Of a stretch of DNA of 64,000 nucleotides, positions 52,828 to 62,593 are shown in pieces. The stretch is from Natronospira bacteriovora. Its GTDB lineage: Bacteria; Pseudomonadota; Gammaproteobacteria; Natronospirales; Natronospiraceae. The first letter of the stretch is position 1. Each line of letters opens with the position of its first letter. The notes below the pieces were generated by a model. The model worked only from the letters and a program-made list of their open reading frames with translations, was not told the DNA's origin and made no database searches. A program made the translations under genes and the position numbers. The DNA lies in NCBI RefSeq assembly GCF_030848495.1, contig NZ_JAVDDT010000006.1:62001-126000 (forward strand), written 5' to 3'.

Positions 52828-53543
52828 TGCTCGAACACCTCACGGATAGTGGACTGAATGGCTTCGGCCGCGGCCTTCGGGTTCTCCGCCTTGCGGATGG
52901 GGCGGCCGACAACGATGTAGTCCGCGCCGTTGTGGAAAGCCTCTTCCACGGTCACCACGCGCTTCTGGTCGTCGTCGCCACGATTCTCCACCGGGCGAAT
53001 GCCGGGCGTGATGACCAGCAGGCGGTTATCCACGGCCTCGCGCATCTTCTGTACTTCCATGCCGGAGGCAACCACGCCATCGCAGCCGGCCTCCAGGGCG
53101 CGCCGGGCACGGGAAAGCACCAGGGCTTCCACGTCACACTGGAAGCCCAGGTCGTCCAGATCGCCGCGATCCAGACTGGTCAGGGCGGTGACGGCCAGCA
53201 CCTTGAGATGACCGGAGCGGGCTTGCGCGGCGGCCTCCATGATGCTCTGGTTGCCGTGGATGGTGCAGAAGTGGGCGCCCCGCCTGGACAGCTGGCGGAC
53301 GGCGGCGGCCACGGTGGCCGGCACGTCGAAGAACTTCAGATCCACGAAGACCCTGGCATCCCGGGCAAGCAGCCAGTCGAGAAAGTCGAAGAAGCCATCG
53401 GCCATGAACAGCTCAAGGCCGATCTTGTAGAAACGGACGCTGTCGCCCAGCTGCTCTACCAGCTCACGGGCACTGTCGGTGTCGGCAACATCCAGGGCAA
53501 AGATCAGGCGCTCTTCGGCGGGAATGGACTTGTGTTGGTACAC
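52824..53543 (-). CDS. pyrF: orotidine 5'-phosphate decarboxylase
   Basis: PyrF decarboxylates OMP to UMP, the last step of pyrimidine synthesis. The 239-residue product has [10 protein letters not shown] at the start of the barrel, the catalytic [11 protein letters not shown], and VITPGIRP and YIVVGRPI near the phosphate site. It starts at ATG 53543 and overlaps hemE. The 42-bp gap to aroB suggests one operon with the aro genes. Confidence 0.97.
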   Translation of the reverse strand: MYQHKSIPAEERLIFALDVADTDSARELVEQLGDSVRFYKIGLELFMADGFFDFLDWLLARDARVFVDLKFFDVPATVAAAVRQLSRRGAHFCTIHGNQSIMEAAAQARSGHLKVLAVTALTSLDRGDLDDLGFQCDVEALVLSRARRALEAGCDGVVASGMEVQKMREAVDNRLLVITPGIRPVENRGDDDQKRVVTVEEAFHNGADYIVVGRPIRKAENPKAAAEAIQSTIREVFEQ

Positions 53544-53585
53544 GGCGCTCTCCTTGGAATCAGTGGCGCTATTGTACCCGAGGGA

Positions 53586-54671
53586 TCAGTCTTCTGCGGC
53601 GGGCCGCCAGGCAATGGTGGCGAGCAGATCGGCCTCACTCACATCGCCGCGCACGCTGGCGTGGCCCAGACGATCCAGAACGATCAGTCGCAGGCCGCTG
53701 GCGGTGGCTTTCTTGTCCCGCGCCATCCAGTCCAGCCAGGTCTGATGATCCAGTGCCGGTGCATTCACGGGCAGCTGCAGGTCGCGCATCAGCGCAATTC
53801 CCCGGTCCCGCCCTTCCTCGTTGATGTTGCCGAGGCGGCGGGACAGCTCCAGGGCGAGCGCCATGCCGGCGGCCACGGCTTCCCCATGCAGCCATTCTCC
53901 GTAGCCGCAGGCTCCCTCGATGACATGAGCGAAGGTATGACCAAAGTTCAGGATGGCGCGTCGCCCCTGCTCGGTTTCATCCTCGGCCACCACGGCCGCC
54001 TTGATGCGACAGCAGCGAATCACGCACTCGGCGACCGTCTCTGGATCACGGTCATTCAGCTCGCGTACGCGCGACTCCAGCCAGACCAGCAGCTCCAGAT
54101 CGGCGATCAGGGCGTGTTTGATCACCTCGGCCAGACCGGCCCGGAACTCGCGATCCGGCAGGGTACTGAGGGTCGCCGTGTCGGCAATGACGCTCCGGGG
54201 CTGGTGAAAGGCTCCGATCAGGTTCTTTCCGCTGGGGTGGTTGACGGCGGTCTTGCCGCCCACCGAGGCATCCACCTGGGCCAAGAGCGTGGTGGGAATC
54301 TGGTGAAAAGCCGTGCCACGCTGCCAACAGGCCGCGGCGAAACCCGTCAGATCGCCAACCACACCGCCACCGAGAGCCAGCAGCGCGCCGTCCCGGCCGA
54401 TGCGATGCCGGGCCAGTTCATCGAACAGGCGCTCCAGGGTGACGAGGTTTTTCTGGGCCTCGCCGGCGGGCAAGACCACGGCATGCACCAGGCGCTCACC
54501 GAGGGCCCGCTGCAGGGGCGCCAGCCAATGGGGGGCCACGTTCTCGTCCGTGACCAATAACAGGCGGGGCTGCTGCAGAGTCTGGTGCAGGAAATCAGAA
54601 TCGTTCAGTAGGCCACGATCCGCATGGATGGGGTAGCTACGATCTGCGAGCTCAACGATCAAACGGGGCAT
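53586..54671 (-). CDS. aroB: 3-dehydroquinate synthase
   Basis: AroB converts DAHP to 3-dehydroquinate in the shikimate pathway, with NAD and zinc. The 361-residue product has ALGGGVVGDLTGFAAACWQRG, the substrate-binding DASVGGKTAVNHPSGKNLIG and zinc histidines in FGHTFAHVIE. It follows aroK by 13 bp. Confidence 0.97.
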   Translation of the reverse strand: MPRLIVELADRSYPIHADRGLLNDSDFLHQTLQQPRLLLVTDENVAPHWLAPLQRALGERLVHAVVLPAGEAQKNLVTLERLFDELARHRIGRDGALLALGGGVVGDLTGFAAACWQRGTAFHQIPTTLLAQVDASVGGKTAVNHPSGKNLIGAFHQPRSVIADTATLSTLPDREFRAGLAEVIKHALIADLELLVWLESRVRELNDRDPETVAECVIRCCRIKAAVVAEDETEQGRRAILNFGHTFAHVIEGACGYGEWLHGEAVAAGMALALELSRRLGNINEEGRDRGIALMRDLQLPVNAPALDHQTWLDWMARDKKATASGLRLIVLDRLGHASVRGDVSEADLLATIAWRPAAED

Positions 54672-54684
54672 GGGCAGGACTCGC

Positions 54685-55209
54685 TCAATCGGCGCCGTGA
54701 ATTTCCAGTGCCAGTTTTCGCATCACCTGCTTGACCGACTGACCATCGGTGTCCACGGTCATGTCGGCCAGCTCCCGGTAGAGGGGGTCACGCTGTTCGG
54801 CCAGTTCCCGCAGTTTTCTCTCGGGATCCTCGGTTTCCAGGAGCGGTCGATCGTGACGGGACTGGCGGGTGCGGGCGAGTTGATATTCCAGGCTGGTGCG
54901 CAGGTAGACCACGAATCCGCGCTCGGCCAGCAGGCGACGATTCTCATCCAGGATCACCGTGCCACCGCCGGTGGCCAGGACAATGGGTTCCTGGCGGCTC
55001 AGTTCGGCGAGGGCATCATGTTCCCGCTTGCGAAAGCCGGCTTCACCCTCGAAATCGAAGATGGTGGCAATGTCCACGCCGGTGCGTTCCCGCAGGTAAT
55101 CATCGGTGTCATGGAATGGATAACCCAGCCGCCGGGCCAGTTCGCGCCCGATGGAAGACTTGCCGGCCCCCATGGGACCGACAAGAAAGATTCTGGTCGG
55201 TGTCTCCAT
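54685..55209 (-). CDS. aroK: shikimate kinase
   Basis: AroK phosphorylates shikimate. The 174-residue product has the P-loop VGPMGAGKSSIGRELA, FHDTDDYL and ATGGGTVILDENRR, as in AroK. The ATG at 55209 (METPTRIFLVG) has GAGGG upstream; a longer frame to 55266 is unlikely. It precedes aroB. In most relatives aroK directly follows pilQ; here a large lipoprotein gene and a terminator intervene. Confidence 0.96.
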   Translation of the reverse strand: METPTRIFLVGPMGAGKSSIGRELARRLGYPFHDTDDYLRERTGVDIATIFDFEGEAGFRKREHDALAELSRQEPIVLATGGGTVILDENRRLLAERGFVVYLRTSLEYQLARTRQSRHDRPLLETEDPERKLRELAEQRDPLYRELADMTVDTDGQSVKQVMRKLALEIHGAD

Positions 55210-55293
55210 GCCATGCCCTCGGAAGGAGAAAGAGATTGGCCGCCCGGGTTCGGGCCTCTGCGCCAATCGATGGGTAAATAGTGCCGAAAAACA

Positions 55294-55321
55294 AAGGGCC
55301 TGCCCAGTGGGGCAGGCCCTT
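55294..55321 (-). terminator. intrinsic terminator after the pil-locus lipoprotein
   Basis: AAGGGCCTGCCC..GGGCAGGCCCTT is an 11-12 bp stem. On the minus strand it is followed by TGTTTTT. It lies 16 bp after the lipoprotein stop codon and separates the pil operon from aroK-aroB. Confidence 0.9.
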
Positions 55322-55337
55322 CATCAGCTGCCCTGTA

Positions 55338-57146
55338 TCAAGAGGTACTGCCGCAAATCTCGATTTCCCGCTGCACAATGACTCCGGCCCCACCACAGAG
55401 GTCGGCCGGCGTGGTGACCGTGATCACACCGATCTCACAGATGCTGGTGTCTTCCTCGCCGGACTCGGAGATGATGAATTCGACGACGTTGGGGCCATCA
55501 AAATTGGTGTTGCCAATTGTCACGGTATCCTGACCAAGCACTTCACCGTAATCAGTTTCCAGCGCAATGGTGGACCCCAAGGGCAAGGTCTGATCCATTG
55601 GCCCGCTGACGGTGAACGTCAAGGGGGCGCCACCCACGGTATAACTCGCTGGCGCATCAATACTGACGTTCAGGTTATCGGCCAAGACCATCACCGTCTG
55701 CCGCCCAATGGGTGCCTGGGGAAGCCCGCAGTTCTGTTCCTGGAACTGCTCACGAGTGGCTTCATCCTCAATGCCGTAACCACAGAGTGCGCCGTCATAG
55801 AGACTGTTGGGGCCGGTCCACTCCCCGGTTCCATGATAATCCCAAAAGAAACCATCAATGCCGGGCTCGAAGCTGCCGCTCTCATTGTCATCCCGAAAAG
55901 GCTCGCCGGTGTCGATCCAGCCAATACTTTCGTCTTCATCAGGATCATCCCAGTCATAGCTGCCCTGATGGGGGCCAAAACTGGCTTCTTCCGTACCGAA
56001 AAGCCCGTCACCGGTACGATCCTTGAAACTCTCTTCCCCTTCCATGTACGCGAGGATGGTGGAACGCATCGGCATTGGATCCTGACTGACCCATTCCACT
56101 TCACACTCGCCGTCTTCCGTCATGCAACTGGATTGGATACGGCCACCCTCGGTAGAGAAATGCACCACGGTGCCATCGACCACCGGATTGGAGAAACGGT
56201 CGCGAGCGTGCACCCGTATCGGGATACGAGCGCCCAGGCAACGCTGCACGGGCGGGTTGTAAATATCCAGCCCCAGTGAAATGCCGGCTTCTTCCGCGAT
56301 CCCGGTACTGATGGATAGCTGACTGGACTGTGAAGTCACGTTGGTGTCCACCACGCGGGCATTGACGCGTACTGAGGTGGCCACGGTTCCGGAGATCACC
56401 TGGGTGGTAACCAGGCCCTGGCTGTTGCTGGTGCTCAGTTCGGTGGAGAGGGCGATACCGCCCACGGAGGTACTGAGGCTGAACTGCACGTTGCGACCCG
56501 GCGTGGGATTGCCCTGGGTGTCCTGAACCTGGAAGGTGACGGTGGAGGTCTCGCTGATTCCGGCCACGCCCATGCCCCGCAGGCCGATGAGCTGCGGGTC
56601 GGCATCAACAAAGACGAGTGAGCCCAGAGTCGCTTCTTCGACCTCAACAGTGGCCGAGGCGACCAGGGTAACCGAGTCACCGCCGTCGCCCACATTGACC
56701 GTCGCCGTGATGGTGTCCTCACCGGCACAGCCCTGGGCCGTGTAGGTGGACTGGAATTCCCCGCCAATGGCGGTCACCGGGCTGAGAATATTGGCAATGC
56801 CTTCCTCGACGCAGGTGGAGGTCAGGTTGACCTGATAATCCTGGGACGGCGGGTTGCCGTCTTCATCCACAAGGCGCCCCATGACGCCCGTGGAGCCGCC
56901 GGAGGCGATGGTGCTCATGCCCAGCTCCAGCACTCCCGCCTGAAAGTCCTCACCCTCACCGCTGCCAAGGATCAGGCCGGCGCCGGTGGCACCTTCGCCG
57001 GGATCGGTATCATCATCGTCGTCATCGTCATCATCCGGGGCATCCGTACCCGTACCCGGCTGAACCATGGTACCGGTATCGCTTTCACAGCCCGCCAGGG
57101 CAATGAAGCTCATGAAAATCAGGGCTAGAAGAAAGCGCATATTCAT
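55338..57146 (-). CDS. large lipoprotein with Ig-like repeats and polyaspartate stretch
   Basis: This is a predicted outer-membrane lipoprotein of 602 residues: signal peptide and lipobox LAGCES, then an Asp-rich linker with nine consecutive aspartates. Several bacterial Ig-like (Big_1-type) domains follow, with repeats such as VTFQVQDTQGNPTPGRNVQF and IPIRVHARDRFSNPVVDGTV. A region near residues 380-440 is rich in DxDxDG-like acidic loops, possibly calcium-binding. It lies directly after pilQ and before the operon terminator, so a role in pilus function, secretin stability or adhesion is plausible but unproven. The start ATG 57146 has GGGGAGAT upstream. Confidence 0.82.
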   Translation of the reverse strand: MNMRFLLALIFMSFIALAGCESDTGTMVQPGTGTDAPDDDDDDDDDTDPGEGATGAGLILGSGEGEDFQAGVLELGMSTIASGGSTGVMGRLVDEDGNPPSQDYQVNLTSTCVEEGIANILSPVTAIGGEFQSTYTAQGCAGEDTITATVNVGDGGDSVTLVASATVEVEEATLGSLVFVDADPQLIGLRGMGVAGISETSTVTFQVQDTQGNPTPGRNVQFSLSTSVGGIALSTELSTSNSQGLVTTQVISGTVATSVRVNARVVDTNVTSQSSQLSISTGIAEEAGISLGLDIYNPPVQRCLGARIPIRVHARDRFSNPVVDGTVVHFSTEGGRIQSSCMTEDGECEVEWVSQDPMPMRSTILAYMEGEESFKDRTGDGLFGTEEASFGPHQGSYDWDDPDEDESIGWIDTGEPFRDDNESGSFEPGIDGFFWDYHGTGEWTGPNSLYDGALCGYGIEDEATREQFQEQNCGLPQAPIGRQTVMVLADNLNVSIDAPASYTVGGAPLTFTVSGPMDQTLPLGSTIALETDYGEVLGQDTVTIGNTNFDGPNVVEFIISESGEEDTSICEIGVITVTTPADLCGGAGVIVQREIEICGSTS

Positions 57147-57302
57147 TGATCAGATCTCCCCGAGTGTCGCCAACCCGGCGGGTTGGTCTCCCCTCGTCTT
57201 GTCATCATTCTGGCAACACTGCCCGGCAAGGCCGGGCAGTGCATACCTTGCTTGATTGTAGATCAGACACCGTGTCTCCCGTCGGTACTCTGATGCCGTA
57301 TG

Positions 57303-59471
57303 TCAGTTGATCCGGGCATCGTCCTTGAGCAATTTCGGTGTAACGAACACCAACAGCTCTGCTTTGCTGGCGCTGCGGGTCGTGGAACGGAACAGCATGC
57401 CGAGACCCGGAATATCACCCAGAATCGGCACACGGGACTCACCTTCCTGGCGCTGGGTCTCGTAGATGCCGCCAAGCACCACGGTTTCACCATTGTTGAC
57501 GGCGGCCTGGGTACGTACCACGCGGGTGTCGATACTGGGCACGAAACCACCGGTGGCGCTGGGCACTTCCTCACCAATGGTGTCATTGGAGACCTCAAGA
57601 TCCATGATGATGCGTTCATCCGGTGTGATCTGAGGCGTCACGGTGAGTGAGAGTACGGCTTCCTTGAATTCCGTGGTAACCGAACCGGCACCACCACCCG
57701 CCTGAACCGTTTGGTAGGGGATTTCGACACCCTGGGAGATGGAAGCTTCCTTCTGATCCGCCGTGATCACACGGGGACTGGAAATCACTTCACCCCGGCC
57801 CTGGGACTGCAGGGCGGAAAGCTCCAGATCCACCAGGTAATCGGAATCCAGGATGGCCATGGAGAAGCGACCGGCCGGGGAGGCCACCGGCAGATTCACG
57901 TTGAGACGATCGTTCAGGCTGGGTGTCGTCACCGGGAAGGGCTGGCCGGTGTTCTGGATGTTGTTGAGACCGGAACGAATCATCACATCGCTGCCCGCGG
58001 CGCCGCCGGTGACGGCGATGACGCCGTTGTCACCTCGCTCACGGGCATGGGTCACGCCGAAGCGGGCACCCAGCTCCCGGTTGAAGTCACTGGTGGCAAC
58101 CACGATGCGGGACTCGATCAACACCTGACGCACGGGTATGTCGAGACGATTGACCATGCGCCGCACATCACCCAGGCGATCGTCCGTGTCCTGGATCAGC
58201 AGGGTATTGGTACGCTCATCAACGGCCACATTGCCGCGCTCCGACAGCATGCGGGACTCCTCGGAACGGATCAGGCGAGCCAGGTCGCCGGCACGGGCGT
58301 AGTTGATCTGAATGAATTCGGAGCGCAGGGGAACCAATTCCTCACGGGCCTGCCGGGCCTGCAGCTCCTGCTGTTCACGCTGTGCAATCTCCTGAGCCGG
58401 GGCCACCAGAATGACGTTGCCAGTCTGGCGGGTATCCAGGCCCCGTGTCTTCAGGATGATGTCCAGCGCCTGGTCCCAGGGCACATTCTGGAGCCGCAGG
58501 GTCACGTTGCCGGTCACGGTGTCACTGACCACGATGTTGAGATCGGTGAAATCCGCAATCAGCTGCAGAACGGCACGGGTCTCGATGTCCTGGAAGTTCA
58601 GGGTAAGACGCTCGCCGGTGAATTCACGTTCCTGACGCTCTTCCACTTCCCGTTCGGTGAGTGGCCGGAATTCGAGCGCAAAGAGGTTTTCCGACTGATA
58701 GGCCACCTGCTCATATTCACCGGTCACCCGCACGTCCACTTCCACCCCTTCCGGACCACGGCGGGTATCGATGGTGCGAACCGGCGTGGCGAAGTCCAGC
58801 ACGTCCAGGCGCCGCTCGAACTCTCTTGCCACATTGGCGTTCTGAAAGGTCACGAGGATACGTTCGGACGTTTCGTCAATGTCGATGGGGACACGGTCAT
58901 CGCTCAGCTCGACCAGCACCCGGCCTTCGCCCTGATCACCCCGGCGGAAATCGATCTTCTCGATACGGGATTCACGAACAGCCCGGCGGTCTTCCGTGTC
59001 CGGCTGTTCAAAGGGGGCGACGCTGGGCCGATCCGGGGTACGAAGCTGGTCACGCTGGCCGGCGTCACCCACGGTGATGTAGATGTCATTGCCTTCGGTA
59101 TGAACGTCATAAGGCTGCGTACTGGCCAGGCTGATGACCACACGGGTCCGGTTCTGTGCTTCGGCAAGCATCAGGTTGCGCACGGCGCCGACACTGATGT
59201 CATGGCGACGGTCACGCAGACCCAGACGCGTATCCGCCAGATCCAGTACCAGACGGGCCGGCTCATCAATGGTGAAGCTCTGTGGCGCGGCGGCGGGCCC
59301 ACTCAGGCGCAGGCGGATTTCCACCCGATCGCCCGGCAGGGTAGAGACATTCACGTCTTCCAGGCGATGCTGGCCGGATGACTGGGCCACGGCCTGGGTG
59401 GTGAACAGCATCAGCAGCAGGCCGGTGGCGGCCAGCAGGTGATGCTTGCTGTAAATGGTCTTGATCCCCAT
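57303..59471 (-). CDS. pilQ: type IV pilus secretin PilQ
   Basis: PilQ forms the outer-membrane pore through which type IV pili pass. The 722-residue product has a signal peptide, two N-terminal AMIN domains (about 30-260, binding peptidoglycan), an STN/secretin N0 region (LNFQDIETRAVLQLIADFT), an N1 domain and a C-terminal secretin domain (VQAGGGAGSVTTEFKEAVLS, VVLGGIYET). The start ATG 59471 has GGAGAG upstream; the open frame to 59534 overlaps pilP. It is the fifth gene of pilMNOPQ. Confidence 0.96.
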   Translation of the reverse strand: MGIKTIYSKHHLLAATGLLLMLFTTQAVAQSSGQHRLEDVNVSTLPGDRVEIRLRLSGPAAAPQSFTIDEPARLVLDLADTRLGLRDRRHDISVGAVRNLMLAEAQNRTRVVISLASTQPYDVHTEGNDIYITVGDAGQRDQLRTPDRPSVAPFEQPDTEDRRAVRESRIEKIDFRRGDQGEGRVLVELSDDRVPIDIDETSERILVTFQNANVAREFERRLDVLDFATPVRTIDTRRGPEGVEVDVRVTGEYEQVAYQSENLFALEFRPLTEREVEERQEREFTGERLTLNFQDIETRAVLQLIADFTDLNIVVSDTVTGNVTLRLQNVPWDQALDIILKTRGLDTRQTGNVILVAPAQEIAQREQQELQARQAREELVPLRSEFIQINYARAGDLARLIRSEESRMLSERGNVAVDERTNTLLIQDTDDRLGDVRRMVNRLDIPVRQVLIESRIVVATSDFNRELGARFGVTHARERGDNGVIAVTGGAAGSDVMIRSGLNNIQNTGQPFPVTTPSLNDRLNVNLPVASPAGRFSMAILDSDYLVDLELSALQSQGRGEVISSPRVITADQKEASISQGVEIPYQTVQAGGGAGSVTTEFKEAVLSLTVTPQITPDERIIMDLEVSNDTIGEEVPSATGGFVPSIDTRVVRTQAAVNNGETVVLGGIYETQRQEGESRVPILGDIPGLGMLFRSTTRSASKAELLVFVTPKLLKDDARIN

Positions 59472-59490
59472 GTCTGTCTCTCCTGTCCCT

Positions 59491-60033
59491 TCAGTCCCTG
59501 AGGCTGAGACGCCGTTCACGCGCGTTCCAGCCACCGGTACCGTCGGGAACCAGCTCCGTCAAAGTGATATGGCTTTCGGTAATGGCGATGACCTCGCCGT
59601 GGTTCTGACCCAGGTAATTGCCGATGGTGACCCGGTGAACGGTGCCATCGGGGTCTCGCACGATGGCGAACAGGCGCCCGCCCATCTCCAGGACGCCCTG
59701 CATGCGAAGACCATCCAGCGGGAAACGTTCCAGGTATTCCTGACGCCGATCCATGTCCGGGCGTGGGCCTTCCCCCGTGGTGTCCACGGCATCAGGGCGA
59801 AGTCGATCATCCGGCTCGAAGGGGGAACGTTCACCCTGAACCGAATAGGTAAAACCCTCGTAGGGCTCGATTTGCGGGATCGGCTCAATCTGACCACCCG
59901 GTCGTTGATTGACTTCGGCAATGTAACGATCCAGGTCACTCATGTCCTGCTCACAGGCAGCCATGCCGAGGCCGAGAAGAACAACGGCAATGGCCAGGAT
60001 TCGACGATCGGTGGATGGCATTGTTGTTTTCAT
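59491..60033 (-). CDS. pilP: type IV pilus lipoprotein PilP
   Basis: PilP is an inner-membrane lipoprotein that links PilNO to PilQ. The 180-residue product has a signal and lipobox (LGLGMAACEQ), a disordered linker with Pro-rich RPGGQIEPIPQIEP and a C-terminal beta-domain (PLDGLRMQGVLEMGGRLFAIV, HRVTIGNYLGQNHGEVIAI). ATG 60033 has GGAGG 9 nt upstream; an overlapping GTG at 60039 is possible. It is between pilO and pilQ. Confidence 0.94.
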   Translation of the reverse strand: MKTTMPSTDRRILAIAVVLLGLGMAACEQDMSDLDRYIAEVNQRPGGQIEPIPQIEPYEGFTYSVQGERSPFEPDDRLRPDAVDTTGEGPRPDMDRRQEYLERFPLDGLRMQGVLEMGGRLFAIVRDPDGTVHRVTIGNYLGQNHGEVIAITESHITLTELVPDGTGGWNARERRLSLRD

Positions 60034-60035
60034 GC

Positions 60036-60650
60036 TCACAGGCCTCCGTCGTCTTCACCAAGGTAGCGGTAGGTCTTGGCGATCATCTCCACCTCAAGCT
60101 CACCGCCGTCACGCGGACGGATACGGATATCATGCAGAGTGACAATACGGGGCAGCTTGGCCACATCATTGGCGAATTGTCCGAACTCGTGATACGTGCC
60201 GCGCAGCCGCAGGCGATAGGGCAACTCGGCATAGAAGTCCCGCTCCACCGGGGGGCGCGGTTCAAAGAGATCCGATTCCAGTCCGGATGCCGCGGCGGTT
60301 TCGGAAATATCAATCAGCAATGCCGGCACTTCTGCCTCACCCGGAAGCTGACGCAGCATGGTGCCGAAGGAGGCACGCATTTCGTCTAGCTGGTTCTTGT
60401 AGTCATCCAGGTTGGCGGCGCGCTCCTGACGTGATTCGAACTGGGTGCGCAGTTCTCTTTCCTGTCTTTCAAGGCGCTCCAGTCGCTCAAGCTGGTCCTG
60501 GATGTGGAAAAAATAACCACCGGCAACAACGCCGGCGACAATGATGGCGACCATGACCATGCGGCCCGCCACCGGCCACTCGGCCATGTCCGAGAAATCA
60601 ATGTTGCGGAGATCGTTGATGTCGATCTCATTGAGTTTCCTGAGATCCAT
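60036..60650 (-). CDS. pilO: type IV pilus inner-membrane protein PilO
   Basis: PilO pairs with PilN to align the pilus machine in the inner membrane. The 204-residue product has one N-terminal membrane helix (AGRMVMVAIIVAGVVAGGYF), a coiled coil (QLERLERLERQERELRTQFE) and a ferredoxin-like domain (YRLRLRGTYHEFGQFANDVA). The ATG at 60650 is used; a longer frame overlaps pilN. The usual N-O-P order is kept. Confidence 0.95.
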   Translation of the reverse strand: MDLRKLNEIDINDLRNIDFSDMAEWPVAGRMVMVAIIVAGVVAGGYFFHIQDQLERLERLERQERELRTQFESRQERAANLDDYKNQLDEMRASFGTMLRQLPGEAEVPALLIDISETAAASGLESDLFEPRPPVERDFYAELPYRLRLRGTYHEFGQFANDVAKLPRIVTLHDIRIRPRDGGELEVEMIAKTYRYLGEDDGGL

Positions 60651-60651
60651 G

Positions 60652-61215
60652 TCAGCTGCTCTCCCCGCCTGGTGTGACCTGTCGTGCCCGAATGGTGAAT
60701 TCGCGAATACGGGCCTGCCCGCCACGTTCCGCCCGGGATTCAATGCCCTGAAGATCCGGATCACCCAGCCAGGCGGCTCCATCGATGGCTCGCATGTAGG
60801 CCGCCACACGCGCCTGGGACTCGGCCACGCCGCGAATGGTCAGATTGGCGCCGCTCTGCGTGACTTCCCGCAGATAGACACCGGAGGGGAGGGTCTGCAC
60901 CAGGTCATCGAAGAGACGCACGCCATTGGGGCGGCTCTTCTGCAACTCCTCGATGATGCGCATGCGCGCCAGCAGCCGCTCCTTGGTGTCCTGCAGGTCT
61001 TCAATCTCGGCGATCTTCTCTTCCAGCTGGCGGATTTCCGCCTGCAGACGGTTATTGCGCTGCTGCTGATGATCGATCCAGCCGCTGACCGTTGTATGGG
61101 CGTAGAAAAGCATCAGTCCGCCGAGGATGGCGGCGCCGGCCATCTGCACCCCGAATTCTTTTTGCCGCTGCTTGCGAGCTTCTTCGCGCCACGGCAGGAG
61201 GTTGATTCTTGGCAT
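60652..61215 (-). CDS. pilN: type IV pilus assembly protein PilN
   Basis: PilN joins cytoplasmic PilM to PilO. The 187-residue product begins MPRINLLPWREEARKQR with INLLPWRE, the conserved PilM-binding motif, followed by a membrane helix (AGAAILGGLMLFYAHTTV), a coiled coil (RLQAEIRQLEEKIAEIEDLQ) and a periplasmic domain. It overlaps pilM by 1 bp. Confidence 0.95.
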   Translation of the reverse strand: MPRINLLPWREEARKQRQKEFGVQMAGAAILGGLMLFYAHTTVSGWIDHQQQRNNRLQAEIRQLEEKIAEIEDLQDTKERLLARMRIIEELQKSRPNGVRLFDDLVQTLPSGVYLREVTQSGANLTIRGVAESQARVAAYMRAIDGAAWLGDPDLQGIESRAERGGQARIREFTIRARQVTPGGESS

Positions 61216-62276
61216 CAGTCAAAACTCCTGAGCGCCAGCCCGCAGGCAATCATCAAAGCAGGCGCATCCTTTTCCACGTTCTGGGCCCTGGCCCGGGATG
61301 ACAACTTCATCTCGCCGAAGGGGTTGCCGATCACCGTGGGCACATCCAGGCGTTCCTGAATCATCTGATCCACGCCGGGAATGGCGGCACAGCCCCCGCA
61401 GACGATGACCTGATCCAGTTGCCCGCTGCCACTGCCCGAGGACAGGTAGAACTGCAGGGAACGATTGATCTGCTGGGCCATGTCATCCACGAAGGGCTCG
61501 AGAATCTCACTCTCGTAGTTACCGGGCAGCCCGCCCTCCTTCTTGGCCTTGCCGGCTTCCTCGAAGGACAGACCGTAGGCGCGCATGATCTCCTCGGTGA
61601 GCTGGCGGCCACCAAAGGCCTGATCACGGGTATAGGCCACCTTGCGATCGAACAGGATGCTGAAGGTGGTGGTGGTGGCGCCGAAGTCGACCACGGCAAT
61701 GCTCTTGTCCAGGCCATTGTCCGGCATCTGATGGGTGAGCAGGCCGCAGGCGTTCTCCAGGGCATCGGATTCGATATCCACGACCTTGGCCTGGAGACCG
61801 GCCGCTTCCAGCACCGCCTGACGGTGTTCCACGTTCTCGCTGCGGGTGGCCGCGATCAGCACGTCCACCATCTCGGGATCGGATTCCGACGGGCCCTGCA
61901 CCTCGAAGTCGTAGGAGACCTCTTCCAGGGGGAAGGGAATGTACTGATCCGCCTGCAGCTCCACCTGCTCCTCCAGCTCCTTGCCGCTGAGGCCGGCCGG
62001 GAGCGCGATCACCTTGGTGATCACCGAGGCGCCGCCAATGGCCACTGCCGCCAGCTTGGTGCGGGTGCCGGAGCGCTTCACCGCTGCCCGCACCGCGTCC
62101 CCGGTGGCGTCAATGTCCACGATCACCTTGTCGGAGATCGCGTTCTGAGGCATGGGCTCGGCCGCGTAGTGATCCACGCGGTATCCCGCCTTGGTCTGGC
62201 TCAGCTCGATCACCTTCACCGAGGAGGTGGAGATGTCGAGGCCGAGCATCGGCTTTGATCGTCGCTTCGAGAACAC
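61215..62276 (-). CDS. pilM: type IV pilus assembly protein PilM
   Basis: PilM is an actin-like cytoplasmic ATP-binding protein that binds PilN. The 353-residue product has the FtsA/PilM fold with LGLDISTSSVKVIELSQTK, AVVDFGATTTTFSILFDRK and the late VIVCGGCAAIPGVDQMIQE. It starts at GTG 62276 with AAAGGA upstream. It leads the pilMNOPQ operon and is divergent from mrcA, the common arrangement in gammaproteobacteria. Confidence 0.95.
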   Translation of the reverse strand: MFSKRRSKPMLGLDISTSSVKVIELSQTKAGYRVDHYAAEPMPQNAISDKVIVDIDATGDAVRAAVKRSGTRTKLAAVAIGGASVITKVIALPAGLSGKELEEQVELQADQYIPFPLEEVSYDFEVQGPSESDPEMVDVLIAATRSENVEHRQAVLEAAGLQAKVVDIESDALENACGLLTHQMPDNGLDKSIAVVDFGATTTTFSILFDRKVAYTRDQAFGGRQLTEEIMRAYGLSFEEAGKAKKEGGLPGNYESEILEPFVDDMAQQINRSLQFYLSSGSGSGQLDQVIVCGGCAAIPGVDQMIQERLDVPTVIGNPFGEMKLSSRARAQNVEKDAPALMIACGLALRSFD

Positions 62277-62593
62277 AGCGTTTTTCCTTTCTCAGACGGC
62301 AACTTGGCGGCAGAATATGGCCCAAAACATTAAGACATGCATTGAACTATATATCATCATGCCGTCAAATCAAATGCGGCTTATTAGCGGGCGCAAGGGG
62401 CGGGCGCGGCAACCACACCGCCCCGCGGGGAAGGACTTGCGAATGAGGGCCAGGGATATTGGGATTAATTTCATTAATTCTCAGTGACTTAGCCCGCGAA
62501 ATGGGCACTTTTCGCCGGTCGGCGCTGTGCCCGAAGCCGCGACACACCTTATAATTGGACGATTGACGATTGGATAATCCCCCGGGGAATGGA
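62277..62593. other. 317-bp divergent promoter region pilM/mrcA
   Basis: No gene is supported. An AT-rich stretch at about 62325-62390 (ACTATATATCATC) could hold the pilM promoter on the minus strand; TTGATT-16 bp-TATAGT is a weak candidate. Nearer mrcA is a GC-rich block then TTTCATTAATTCTCAGTG. No strong sigma-54 or repeat signal was found. Confidence 0.45.
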
